From contig NZ_ONZG01000001.1 of NCBI RefSeq assembly GCF_900302455.1, positions 558,001 through 622,000 of the forward strand: a DNA stretch of 64,000 bases. Direction: 5' to 3'. Below are positions 46,905-55,251 of the stretch, one piece after another; position 1 is the stretch's first letter; each line of letters begins with the position of its first letter. The translations under genes and the position numbers were made by a program. A model generated the notes under the pieces. It ran no database searches. It saw only the letters and a list, made by a program, of their open reading frames with translations, and was not told where the DNA came from. The stretch is from Falsiruegeria mediterranea M17. Its GTDB lineage: Bacteria; Pseudomonadota; Alphaproteobacteria; Rhodobacterales; Rhodobacteraceae.

Positions 46905-47330
46905 ATGAAAATCGTTATTCATCACAACCCCGCCTGCGGCACCTCTCGCAATGTGCTGCAAATCATCCTCGACGCAGGCTATGATCCGGTCGTTGTCGAA
47001 TACTTGGACACCGGCTGGACCCGCCCGCAGTTGCAAGCGTTGTTTGCCGCAGCTGGCATCACACCGCGCCAAGCCTTGCGCACAAGCAAATCCCCGGCCG
47101 AAGAGCTTGGGTTGCTCGATCCGTCCGTTTCGGACGCCGCACTGCTTGATGCGATGCTGGCGCATCCGGTTCTGGTGAATCGCCCCATCGTGGCCTGCGC
47201 CAACGGCGTAATGCTCTGTCGCCCGTCTGGTGCAGTCCTGGATCTGCTGGACAGCAGGCCGCCCGCACCTTGGGCCAAGGAGGATGGCGCGGTGTTGATC
47301 GACGAACACGGAAACCGGCTGCCGGAATGA
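46905..47330 (+). CDS. arsC: ArsC family arsenate reductase, glutaredoxin type
   Basis: 141 residues. Active-site Cys in HNPACGTSRNVL; the arginine-containing RTSKSPAEELGL and HPVLVNRPIVAC are the other ArsC hallmarks. Reduces arsenate to arsenite with glutathione/glutaredoxin. No arsR, arsB or ACR3 gene is beside it, so resistance would depend on genes elsewhere; a Spx/YffB-like role is possible but the RP motif favours ArsC. Confidence 0.9.
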   Translation: MKIVIHHNPACGTSRNVLQIILDAGYDPVVVEYLDTGWTRPQLQALFAAAGITPRQALRTSKSPAEELGLLDPSVSDAALLDAMLAHPVLVNRPIVACANGVMLCRPSGAVLDLLDSRPPAPWAKEDGAVLIDEHGNRLPE

Positions 47331-47407
47331 GCCGCAATCCAGTCGGAAATCCCCTTGTGAGTTGACGCTCTTTTCGCTCTCATCGGGGGACGGAAGGGGG
47401 GCAAGAC

Positions 47408-47836
47408 ATGGACTATGAAACAGTAGATGCCGATGCGTTTGGACGGTCGCTGAGAGGGATCGGCCTGAACCTGTTGGTGCGGGATGTGCAGGCTGAATGC
47501 ACCTTTCTGGCGGAGGTATTCGGGATGTGCAGTCATCAGGTGACAGCGGATTTCGCCATCGTGACCTATGGCAACCAGGTGTTTCAGCTGCATAGCGATG
47601 GCACTTATCACGCGAACCCGTTGCTGAATCTTTTGCCGGAAAACCCGCCACGCGGGGCCGGATTGGAAATCCGCCTGTATGACAGCGACCCGGATGAGGC
47701 CGTGCAACGGGCCGAGGCTTTTGGGGCCACGGTTTTGCAAGTTGCAACGGACAAACCACATGGGCTGCGAGAGGCGTATATTCTGTGTGCCGATGGGTAC
47801 GCTTGGGTGCCGAGCAGACCCAAAAAGCTAGTTTGA
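47408..47836 (+). CDS. VOC (glyoxalase/bleomycin-resistance) superfamily protein
   Basis: 142 residues. Two beta-alpha-beta-beta-beta modules: LRGIGLNLLVRDVQAECTFLAEVFG and GLEIRLYDSDPDEAVQRAEAFGATVL, the layout of VOC proteins. Metal-ligand His is seen in VFQLHSDGTYH. The substrate cannot be deduced. GGGGGG-type SD precedes the ATG. The gene is followed by structured repeat copy A. Confidence 0.8.
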   Translation: MDYETVDADAFGRSLRGIGLNLLVRDVQAECTFLAEVFGMCSHQVTADFAIVTYGNQVFQLHSDGTYHANPLLNLLPENPPRGAGLEIRLYDSDPDEAVQRAEAFGATVLQVATDKPHGLREAYILCADGYAWVPSRPKKLV

Positions 47837-47848
47837 ACAATCTCCAAA

Positions 47849-47983
47849 TGGCGCGACCTTGCGGTCACGCGTCCTGCGGACGGCGGGGGGCCGGGCAGGC
47901 GCGGGCGTTGCCCGCGCCTGCCCGGCCCAACGGGAGGAGGTGGTCCGCCAGGAACATCGACAACGGGCGGGAGTGCTTGCGGA
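47849..47983. repeat. Structured extragenic element, copy A
   Basis: Three consecutive hairpins. H1: CGCGACC-TTGC-GGTC with a bulged A before CGCG. H2: CGTCC-TGC-GGACG (47870-47882). H3: a perfect 19-base-pair stem, arms 47888-47906 and 47910-47928, loop GTT. Then a conserved tail containing AACGGGAGGAG and ACGGGCGGGAGTGCT up to the LysR stop. Copy B at 55252-55389 has the same order. H3 differs at five positions between copies, each compensated in the opposite arm. It separates the convergent VOC and LysR genes. Confidence 0.85.
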
Positions 47984-48859
47984 TCAGGAAACGACTTCAG
48001 CCGCGATTTCGGATCTCAGCCAGTTGGTAAAGGCGATAGCACCGGGGTTTTCTTCCGCTTGGGGTGACAACAGCAAATAGTAAGCCTCAGGCATGACCGC
48101 GCGATGCGCAAAGGGCGCAATTAAGCGGCTCTCGCCAATCAATCCGCGTACGATCGTGTCATGTGCCAAACACAACCCTCCTCTGGCCATCGCAACCGAC
48201 AGGCTGACCATATACGTCGTGGCATATGTGATTGGCGGATTTCCCCATATTAGACCCTGATCTTCGGCCCAATTCGACCAGTTGGACAACAGGTTCGAGC
48301 AATCATAGAGCGGTTGGTCCTGCAGGTTTTCCAACGTCACAGAGTACCCCGGTGCGCACACCGGATAATAGTGATCGGTCCGCAACAGCTCGGTCCGGAC
48401 CGTGTCGGCTGGCCGCAGGGAATAGCGAATTTCAACCGCGGCGCCTTCGGCCATTTCTCGCGGCTCCCAAAGCTCGGTGAAGATGTTCAACTGAACGTCC
48501 GGATGCAGCGCGCGGAACCGGGGCAGCTTTGGCGCAAGCCAATTCACGGCAAAGGTGATGTTCGATTGCACCTGCACCGCATTCACCTGATCCCCGACCA
48601 CCGCTTGGGTCCCCCGCACCAGGGTTCGAAAAGCCTCGCGCACGACCGGCAGATAGGTGATCCCGGTTTCCGTCAGCTCCAGCGCCCGGGGACGGCGATG
48701 AAACAGCGGGCGTCCCAGGTGTCCTTCAAGCGATTTGATCTGCTGGCTGACCGCGCTTTGCGTCATGTTCAGATCGCGCGCAGCACCGGTGAACGACAGG
48801 TGGCGCGCTGCGGCCTCGAACGTGCGAAGCCAGCCCAAAGGGGGGAGGGGTTTCTGCAT
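47984..48859 (-). CDS. LysR family regulator, GcvA-like
   Basis: 291 residues from the ATG at 48859 (MQKPLPPLGWLRTFEAAARH). The winged helix LSFTGAARDLNMTQSAVSQQIKSLE closely follows the GcvA subgroup pattern, and RPLFHRRPRALELTETG confirms it. The effector domain fills residues 95-291. It is divergent from the class II aldolase that opens the six-gene oxidative operon, with a CTAAT inverted repeat 14 bases from its start, so it is the likely controller of that operon and itself. Confidence 0.92.
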   Translation of the reverse strand: MQKPLPPLGWLRTFEAAARHLSFTGAARDLNMTQSAVSQQIKSLEGHLGRPLFHRRPRALELTETGITYLPVVREAFRTLVRGTQAVVGDQVNAVQVQSNITFAVNWLAPKLPRFRALHPDVQLNIFTELWEPREMAEGAAVEIRYSLRPADTVRTELLRTDHYYPVCAPGYSVTLENLQDQPLYDCSNLLSNWSNWAEDQGLIWGNPPITYATTYMVSLSVAMARGGLCLAHDTIVRGLIGESRLIAPFAHRAVMPEAYYLLLSPQAEENPGAIAFTNWLRSEIAAEVVS

Positions 48860-48872
48860 ATGTATAACTCTG

Positions 48873-48891
48873 TCATTAGTAACGCTAATGA
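48873..48891. promoter_or_regulatory. LysR operator candidate with CTAAT half-sites (1)
   Basis: TCATTAG-TAACG-CTAATGA, seven-base arms and a five-base spacer. It contains T-N11-A and the CTAAT sequence known for GcvA binding. It lies in the divergent space, 95 bases before the aldolase ATG. Confidence 0.6.
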
Positions 48892-48985
48892 GATAGCTTC
48901 GTTTTTTTCGTTGGTCAAATGCAAGTCCGGGATGCAGGTTCTTGATCACCTAGGGAAACCGCCTCGGCATCAGGGAGAATCGGCG

Positions 48986-49741
48986 ATGAGCGTGACAAAT
49001 CTGCGACCCAATATGGATCACTGGTCCGAGCGGGTTGATATGGCGGCGGCCTTTCGCTGGACCGTCAAACTGAACATGCACGAGGCGGTGGCGAACCACT
49101 TCAGCCTGGCCGTGAACGACGACGGCACGCAGTTCCTGATGAACCCGAACCAGATGCACTTCAGTCGTGTGAAGGCATCGAACCTGTTGCTGCTGGATGC
49201 AAATGATCCGAACACAATGGACATGCCAGGCGCGCCGGACCCGACTGCTTGGGGCCTGCACGGTTCGATCCACCGTCACTGCCCGCATGCGCGTTGTGTG
49301 ATGCACGTGCATTCGATCCACGCCACCGTTCTGGCCTCGTTGGCGGACAGCAACATCCTCCCGATCGATCAGAACACCGCCACCTTCTACAATCGCTACG
49401 TGATTGATGACGAGTTCGGCGGGCTGGCTTTTGAGAGCGAAGGTGAGCGCTGCGCCACAATGCTGAACGACCCCAAGAAAAAGGTCATGATCATGGGCAA
49501 CCATGGGGTTCTGGTGATTGGCAGTGACGCGGCGGACGCGTTCAACCGGCTCTACTATTTTGAGCGCGCGGCCGAGACCTATATCCGAGCCTTGCAAACC
49601 GGCCAAAAGCTGCGGGTGCTCAGCGACGAGATCGCCGAGAAAACCGCGCAAGAGCTTGAGGATTATCCAAGCCAGGCCGAAGCGCACATGCGCGAAATGA
49701 AAGCGATCCTGGACGCAGAAGGGTCTGACTACGCGAGCTAA
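48986..49741 (+). CDS. Class II aldolase/adducin family protein (second copy)
   Basis: 251 residues from the ATG at 48986. Metal-site pair in RCVMHVHSIHATV and third His in IMGNHGVLVIG. The acid/base Glu position seems to be Ala (DPTAWGLHGS), as in the copy at 37683. The N-terminal MDHWSERVDMAAAFRWTVKLNMHE-type helix and NHFSLAVND match family members acting on small hydroxy-acids or of unknown activity. It opens the six-gene operon; the Rieske oxygenase gene follows after 34 bases. Confidence 0.87.
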   Translation: MSVTNLRPNMDHWSERVDMAAAFRWTVKLNMHEAVANHFSLAVNDDGTQFLMNPNQMHFSRVKASNLLLLDANDPNTMDMPGAPDPTAWGLHGSIHRHCPHARCVMHVHSIHATVLASLADSNILPIDQNTATFYNRYVIDDEFGGLAFESEGERCATMLNDPKKKVMIMGNHGVLVIGSDAADAFNRLYYFERAAETYIRALQTGQKLRVLSDEIAEKTAQELEDYPSQAEAHMREMKAILDAEGSDYAS

Positions 49742-49775
49742 GCGGCGTTAGCCGCCAAGCCAGAAAGGACATCCC

Positions 49776-50894
49776 ATGTTGGATACCGCCAACCCCCGGG
49801 CGCGCACCCTCGCCGCCCGATACTATACGTCTGTCCAATCGCTTGAAGCTGACCGTGAACTAGTGTTGAGCAGCTGGCAGTTGGCTGGGCACGAAACGCA
49901 GCTGTCAGAGCCGGGCGCTTACATAACGTTGTCGCTGTTTGACCAGAACATCTTTCTGGTGCGCGACCGCGAGGGTGAGGTACGCGCGTTCTACAACGTC
50001 TGTCCGCATCGGGGGCATCAACTGGTCGAGGGGAACGGGAAAAAGGCGGTTCTGACCTGTCCCTATCATGCATGGACATTCGGGTTGGATGGCAACCTGC
50101 GCGGGATGCCCAAACGGGATGGAACAGATGCTCCGGCGCGGTCTGAAGTCTGTTTATCGCATGTTAGGGTCGAATCATTGGCCGGATTCCTGTTTGTGAA
50201 CCTGGACGATGACGCGCCCAGCCTGGCCGAGTTTGCTCCGGGTCTTGATGCGCAGATGTTGGACCGCATCCCGGAACTGCCTACGCTGGTGATCGAGGGT
50301 GACAGCGCCTACGGCCACACCTACACCTGCAAATCGAACTGGAAAGTGATGCTGGATAACTATCTTGAATGTCACCACTGCGGCCCGGCGCATCATTCGT
50401 TTGACGACATGATGAACATCGCCGAGAACCGGTTTGAACTGTACCAAAACTACACCTATCAACATGCACCCACGGCCCGCAAAGCCCAGAATGAGGCGTT
50501 TCGGCTGGATCTGGAGCATGACGTCCTGGACGGGCAGTTCTGGTTCCTGTTCCCCAACACCATCTTTGGCCAATTCCCCGGCGCGCGCGGGTTCTATGCC
50601 TCGCGGTTTGATCCGGTCACACCGGACCTGACCGAGCGGCGTTCGATCTCGCTGATCCCGCCTGAGCCTACTGATCCTGACATGGCGGCGCGCTCCGCCG
50701 AGCGGGCAGAGTGGTCGACCAATGTCGTGTCGGTCGAGGATCGCGAGCTGTGTGAAAACGTGCAACGCGGCATGCATCAGCGGGGGTTCAAGCAGGGCTG
50801 GTACGTCACTGATCCGGACGCGCACGACATCTCGGAACATGCGATGCGTCATTTCCACGACATCTACCTGGCAGCCATGGGCGAAGAGGCATGA
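49776..50894 (+). CDS. Rieske non-heme iron oxygenase alpha subunit
   Basis: 372 residues. Rieske cluster ligands Cys76-x-His78 (NVCPHRGHQ) and Cys95-x2-His98 (TCPYHAWTF). The mononuclear iron site is NWKVMLDNYLECHHCGPAHHSF region: Glu198, His201 and His206. The DNYLEC-HH-type motif and size resemble the branch acting on quaternary amines (CntA/YeaW carnitine, GbcA glycine betaine, stachydrine demethylases), so oxygenation or demethylation of a small charged amine is the best guess. No reductase component gene lies in the window. It overlaps the next gene by four bases. Confidence 0.9.
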   Translation: MLDTANPRARTLAARYYTSVQSLEADRELVLSSWQLAGHETQLSEPGAYITLSLFDQNIFLVRDREGEVRAFYNVCPHRGHQLVEGNGKKAVLTCPYHAWTFGLDGNLRGMPKRDGTDAPARSEVCLSHVRVESLAGFLFVNLDDDAPSLAEFAPGLDAQMLDRIPELPTLVIEGDSAYGHTYTCKSNWKVMLDNYLECHHCGPAHHSFDDMMNIAENRFELYQNYTYQHAPTARKAQNEAFRLDLEHDVLDGQFWFLFPNTIFGQFPGARGFYASRFDPVTPDLTERRSISLIPPEPTDPDMAARSAERAEWSTNVVSVEDRELCENVQRGMHQRGFKQGWYVTDPDAHDISEHAMRHFHDIYLAAMGEEA

Positions 50895-51730
50895 AGAACA
50901 TCTATACCTACGGCGGCAAACCTGCCCGTCGCAACCTGACCGTCGACTGTTTGCGACGCAACAAGGCGGCTGGCAAAAAGATGACTCAGGTCTCGGCCCT
51001 CAGCGAGGATGAGGCGCGCGCCTGCGAAGAGATGGGGATCGACATGATCACCATCTCCGATCTGGACTATGATGCCGTCCGTGCGGGCGCACCGCATACC
51101 TTCATCACGTCCAGCCAGACCATGTGCCAGTATTTCGAACCGCAGGAATGCCTGACGGCGGCGTTGAAAGCGGCCGAGAAAGGCGCTGATGCGGTCTTTA
51201 CCCCGCGTGGTATGGGCATTGTCGAACTCATCGCGAACGAGGGGCTGGCGGTGCAAGGCCATGTGGGCCTGGTGCCGCGTAAATCGACCCTAACAGGGGG
51301 CTTGAAGACCTTTGGCAAGACAGCTGAGGAGGCAATGAAACTGCTCGACTGGATGCGCCGGTACGAGGATGCAGGCGCGGTAGCGGTCGAGGTTGAATGT
51401 GTCGCGGTTGAGGCGCTGCAGGCGATCAATCACAAGACCTCGCTTCTGACCCATTCGATTGGTGCGGGCACGGGCGGTGACATCATCTTTTCCTTCATGG
51501 AGGACATCTGTGGCGACGTTGAAAACCCGCCGCGTCATGCCAAAGCCTGGGGCGATGTATTGTCGATCCGCAAACAACTGGCCGCCGAGCGTGACAAGGC
51601 GTTGACCGGGTTCCGAACCGACGTGCAGTCCGGGGCGTTCCCGGATGAGGCACATACGGTTGGCATGTTGCCCGGCGAAGAGGACAAGCTGCGCGCGGCG
51701 CTCGACAAGTGGAGCACCCTTCATCAATGA
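50891..51730 (+). CDS. PanB-like (ketopantoate hydroxymethyltransferase family) protein
   Basis: 279 residues. The fold-level match to PanB is clear: VQGHVGLVPRKS (123-134), FGKTAEEAMKLL, YEDAGAVAVEVECVA (with the catalytic-type Glu169) and the phosphate-loop-like IGAGTGGD. But the metal and keto-acid site is altered: Asp57 (TISD) is kept, the second Asp segment reads ITSSQTMCQYF, and the Lys-Leu-Glu-Gly motif is replaced by VFTPRGM. It is therefore unlikely to make ketopantoate. Within this operon it may perform a C1-transfer or retro-aldol/lyase step on a keto acid. ATGA overlaps on both sides couple it to its neighbours. Confidence 0.85.
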   Translation: MKNIYTYGGKPARRNLTVDCLRRNKAAGKKMTQVSALSEDEARACEEMGIDMITISDLDYDAVRAGAPHTFITSSQTMCQYFEPQECLTAALKAAEKGADAVFTPRGMGIVELIANEGLAVQGHVGLVPRKSTLTGGLKTFGKTAEEAMKLLDWMRRYEDAGAVAVEVECVAVEALQAINHKTSLLTHSIGAGTGGDIIFSFMEDICGDVENPPRHAKAWGDVLSIRKQLAAERDKALTGFRTDVQSGAFPDEAHTVGMLPGEEDKLRAALDKWSTLHQ

Positions 51731-52860
51731 GCGTCACCCTGACAGACACCGGCCTGCGGGTCGCGTTGCCGGATGGCGAGGCATATTTCAACGCCTTCTG
51801 GCTGCGCGACAACTGCGCCAGCTCGTTCGACGCCGAGACCCGCGAGCGGGTGTTTGACATCTGCGCGTTGGATGGTGACCCGGTGATCGCCACCGCATGG
51901 GCAGACGGCGAGGCATTGGTGGTGGACTGGCAGGGCGAGGATCATCAGAGCCGCTATAGTCTGGATTGGCTGATGGGTTGCGCCAGGGGTGCGCCGCGGA
52001 CGGATCCTGCGTCCATTCCCCGTGCACTATGGCGCTCGGACAAGGCATTTAAGCGGTTTGATCGCGCTGATCTGGATCGGGACCAAATCCGTTGTGACTG
52101 GGCCCCTGCCCTGATCGAAGACGGTGTCGCCATCGTTGAGGGATTGGAAGACAGCGACCAGGCCCTGACCGATCTGGCAAACCTGTTGGGTGACGTTCGG
52201 CCGTCGGTGACAGGGTCGTACTTTGACGTGCAGGTGCATGTTGGTCCGGTAAATTTGGCCTTTACGGCTGCTGAGCTTGAGTTGCACACAGACACCCCTG
52301 CCGAGGAAACCCCGCCGGGCGTGCAGTTCCTGCATTGCCGTGCCAACTCGGTTGAGGGCGGCGACAGCCTTTTTCTGGATGGTGCAGCTGCGGCCGAGGA
52401 TTTCCGAAAACGGTATCCTGACGAGTTTGAACTCCTCGCCACTGTGACGGCCCCTTTCTATTACGAGCATGACGCTTTTGACTGGCGCGCGCGGCAGCGG
52501 GTGATCGAGTTGGATGTGGGTGGCGCGGTCTCGGGCCTGACTGTCTCGCAGCATATGGCTGATGTGTTCGACATGCCGCAAGAGCTGCTGGACCGCTACT
52601 ATCCCGCCTTTGTCCGCTTCATGCGCTGGCTCAGACGGCCCGAATATCTGGTGCAGTTCCGCCTGAACGCGGGCGAATGCATCATCTTTGACAATCATCG
52701 CATCGTGCATGGCCGCGCGGCCTATTCCGCAGACAGCGGCCAACGCCACCTTCGCGGTTGCTACATCGACCGGGGCGAGCTGCGCTCAACCTATCGCACC
52801 CTCTACCGCAAGACCGGCCAGACGGCCCCCAGCCAGGGACAATCAGCGCGCCATGAATGA
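51727..52860 (+). CDS. TauD/gamma-butyrobetaine-hydroxylase-like 2-oxoglutarate dioxygenase
   Basis: 377 residues from the ATG at 51727 overlapping the previous stop. The N-terminal 90 residues resemble the DUF971-type domain of gamma-butyrobetaine and trimethyllysine hydroxylases (FNAFWLRDNCAS...VFDICALDG). The TauD domain gives the Fe triad His187-x-Asp189 (LELHTDTP) and His328 (NHRIVHGR), plus the 2-oxoglutarate Arg in RHLRGCY. LRDNC is typical of BBOX1-like enzymes, pointing to a betaine or carnitine-type substrate. It would hydroxylate an aliphatic carbon. Eight-base overlap with the M24 gene. Confidence 0.92.
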   Translation: MSVTLTDTGLRVALPDGEAYFNAFWLRDNCASSFDAETRERVFDICALDGDPVIATAWADGEALVVDWQGEDHQSRYSLDWLMGCARGAPRTDPASIPRALWRSDKAFKRFDRADLDRDQIRCDWAPALIEDGVAIVEGLEDSDQALTDLANLLGDVRPSVTGSYFDVQVHVGPVNLAFTAAELELHTDTPAEETPPGVQFLHCRANSVEGGDSLFLDGAAAAEDFRKRYPDEFELLATVTAPFYYEHDAFDWRARQRVIELDVGGAVSGLTVSQHMADVFDMPQELLDRYYPAFVRFMRWLRRPEYLVQFRLNAGECIIFDNHRIVHGRAAYSADSGQRHLRGCYIDRGELRSTYRTLYRKTGQTAPSQGQSARHE

Positions 52861-54151
52861 CGCCACAGACTATACGCGTGCCTTTGCTGCCAAGCCGCAG
52901 CCTCTGACGCTGGAACAGGCCGCGTGGAAAACGCCGCCCATGCAGCTGACGGATACCGAAGGCATGATCGACGTGCCCCGGATGCGGCGGTATCGCCAGA
53001 ACCGGCTGCGTGAGCAGATGAAAGCACATGGGCTAGCGGCGGTGATCCTGACCGATCCGCTGTCGATCCGCTATGCGACGGGGGTGCGCAACTGCACGCT
53101 GTTTCAGATGCATATTCATGCGGGCTATTTGTTTTTGCCAGCCGAGGGACCAGTGATTTATTTCGACAGCGAGCCGGGTCGGGAAACCGGCGTGCAGCTG
53201 GAAACCATCGACGAGATCCGCGATGACCTGCTGCCGCTGTCCTATATGTTCGCGGGCTATCGGCATCAGGAGTGGTGCACCAAATGGGCCGCGCAGATGA
53301 AGGCACTGGTGGATGAACACTGCGGCGGCGAGACCCGAGTGGGTGTCGAACGCACCGCGCCCCTGCCTCACATGGCGCTGGAACAGGCCGGTTTGACCCT
53401 GGTTGATGCGGGAGAGGCTTTGGCCCACGCCCGAAAAATCAAAAGCCCCGAAGAAATCCTGTGCATGAACCAGACGATTGCGGTGGCCGAGGATGGCATG
53501 ACCCGGATGCGGAATAATCTGGTTAACGGCATCACCGAGCAGGAACTGTGGTCCCACATGTGGGCCGCCAATATCGAAGGCGGCGGAGAATGGATCGACT
53601 ATCGCCTGCTGGCGTCTGGTGAACGCACCAACCCCTGGCAGCAAGAGGCCAGCAGCCGCACCATTCGTGCAGGTGATCTGGTGGTGTTCGACTGCGGGAT
53701 GGTCGGTCCGTGGAGCTATGGCGCTGACATCAGCCGCGCTTATCATTGTGGGCCTGGACGTCCGACGGAGGAGCAGTGCCGCCTATATCAATATGCCCAC
53801 AACGAGGTGATGCATAACGGCGCTCTGCTGCGTCCCGGTATCTCGTTCACCGAGCTGATTGCGCAGCGTTATCGCCAGCCCGACGGATACAACGACCAGA
53901 CCTATCCCTGCATGATGCATGGGCTAGGCATGGCCGACGAATACCCGGTGATCTACTACCCCGCGGACGCGCAGTTCCAATATGACGGTGAACTGGAGTC
54001 CGGAATGGTCATCTGCGTCGAAAGCTATGTCGGCAAGCTTGGCGGATACGAAGGCGTCAAGCTGGAAGACCAATACCTCATCACTGACACCGGCGCGATC
54101 TGTCTTTCGCGCTACCCGTTCGAAGACGCGCTTCTATCGCGCGAAATCTGA
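52853..54151 (+). CDS. M24 metallopeptidase-fold protein, DddP-like
   Basis: 432 residues from the ATG at 52853. The creatinase N-domain is followed by the pita-bread domain. Metal ligands by alignment from memory with DddP (M24-type DMSP lyase): Asp280 (VVFDCG), Asp292 (ADISRAY), His356 (MMHGLG), Glu390 (ICVESY), Glu405 (KLEDQ). The extra DddP metal Asp two residues after the first is Gly282 here, while the Asp proposed as catalytic base in DddP is matched by Asp362 (GMADEYP). Shared text such as GGGEWI-RLLASG-RTNPW shows the relationship. Possible activities are C-N or C-S bond cleavage; peptidase activity is less likely. Confidence 0.85.
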   Translation: MNDATDYTRAFAAKPQPLTLEQAAWKTPPMQLTDTEGMIDVPRMRRYRQNRLREQMKAHGLAAVILTDPLSIRYATGVRNCTLFQMHIHAGYLFLPAEGPVIYFDSEPGRETGVQLETIDEIRDDLLPLSYMFAGYRHQEWCTKWAAQMKALVDEHCGGETRVGVERTAPLPHMALEQAGLTLVDAGEALAHARKIKSPEEILCMNQTIAVAEDGMTRMRNNLVNGITEQELWSHMWAANIEGGGEWIDYRLLASGERTNPWQQEASSRTIRAGDLVVFDCGMVGPWSYGADISRAYHCGPGRPTEEQCRLYQYAHNEVMHNGALLRPGISFTELIAQRYRQPDGYNDQTYPCMMHGLGMADEYPVIYYPADAQFQYDGELESGMVICVESYVGKLGGYEGVKLEDQYLITDTGAICLSRYPFEDALLSREI

Positions 54152-54178
54152 TGTTTTGGCCAAAGAGGAGATGCCAAA

Positions 54179-55228
54179 ATGACCGATACGACACCCAGCC
54201 TGGACCAGATGGCTAACACCGCCCCGACCCCCGCCCCCTTATCGGGCGAACAGATGGAGGATATGAGCCGAGAGTGGAACTATCACCCGGATCTGCCGTT
54301 GCAGAACCCATCCATCTTTCAATGGCCGCCCAACCCGGCCTTTCTGATCGGTTGGCTTGCGCGCAACTGGCTGACGCTCAGCGAGCGGGTGATGATGGTG
54401 ATCCTGGCCGTGGCGTTGTGGTATTTCTTCTACCCCTCGCTGGAAACCGCGCAGAGCTTTGCCTTTGGCTGGATTGCCCAGATCTATGTCATCAACTTCG
54501 TGATGATCTTTGCCGTGGCTGGCGGCCTGCACTGGTATTTCTACATCCGCAAAGGGCAGGGCAAGAAGCTCAAGTTTGAGCGCAGGGATCAGGGTAAGAA
54601 CAACAAGCTGTGGGATTTCAGCGATCAGGTGAAGGACAATATGTTCTGGTCGCTGGGGTCCGGCGTGTTCCAACTGACCGGGTTTCAGGTGGTCACCATG
54701 TGGTTGATGGCAAACGGCTATGCGCCCGTGATCACTTTTGCAGAAAACCCGGTGTGGTTCCTGGCCTGGCTGGTGATCATCCCGATGTGGTCCGCGTTCC
54801 ACTTCTACTGGGTGCACCGCCTGTTGCATCAGCCGTTCCTGTACAAGCGGGTTCACAGCCTGCACCACCGCAATGTTAACATTGGCCCGTGGTCGGGGTT
54901 CTCAATGCACCCGGTCGAACACTTTATCTATCTGACCACGCTGTGCGTTCACTGGGTTGTCGCGTCGCACCCGATCCATCTGTATTTCCACATCGTGTTC
55001 CAGGGGCCTGGCGCGGCGATGAGTCATACCGGTTACGAGGATCTTCTGATCAAGGACAAGCGCAAGCTGGTCTTGGGCACCTTTTATCACCAGCTGCATC
55101 ACCGGTACTACGAGTGCAACTACGGCAATCAGGAGATGCCCTGGGATCGGTGGTTTGGCACGTTCCACGATGGTTCGCCCGAGGCGACGGCAGAGACCCG
55201 AGCGCGCAAAAAGCGGATGTTCGGCTAA
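54179..55228 (+). CDS. Sterol desaturase/fatty-acid hydroxylase superfamily membrane protein
   Basis: 349 residues. Four or so membrane segments and the complete eight-histidine di-iron signature: HFYWVHRLLH, HSLHHRN and HQLHHRYYECNYG. GAGGAG precedes the ATG by eight bases and the gene lies 27 bases after the M24 gene. Family members insert oxygen into lipids, carotenoids or small membrane-facing substrates. It is the third oxygen-using enzyme in the operon. The polar 50-residue N-terminus is cytoplasmic. The structured repeat copy B follows. Confidence 0.9.
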   Translation: MTDTTPSLDQMANTAPTPAPLSGEQMEDMSREWNYHPDLPLQNPSIFQWPPNPAFLIGWLARNWLTLSERVMMVILAVALWYFFYPSLETAQSFAFGWIAQIYVINFVMIFAVAGGLHWYFYIRKGQGKKLKFERRDQGKNNKLWDFSDQVKDNMFWSLGSGVFQLTGFQVVTMWLMANGYAPVITFAENPVWFLAWLVIIPMWSAFHFYWVHRLLHQPFLYKRVHSLHHRNVNIGPWSGFSMHPVEHFIYLTTLCVHWVVASHPIHLYFHIVFQGPGAAMSHTGYEDLLIKDKRKLVLGTFYHQLHHRYYECNYGNQEMPWDRWFGTFHDGSPEATAETRARKKRMFG

Positions 55229-55251
55229 GTTACCCCTGATACGCGTCCAAA

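Noticed and set aside
50891-51730. Naming the PanB-like gene panB
   Set aside because: The second Asp and the Lys-Glu motif expected in ketopantoate hydroxymethyltransferase are replaced.
52853-54151. Naming the M24 gene dddP
   Set aside because: One DddP-specific metal residue is replaced by Gly and the operon lacks DMSP-related genes; the resemblance alone does not prove DMSP lyase activity.
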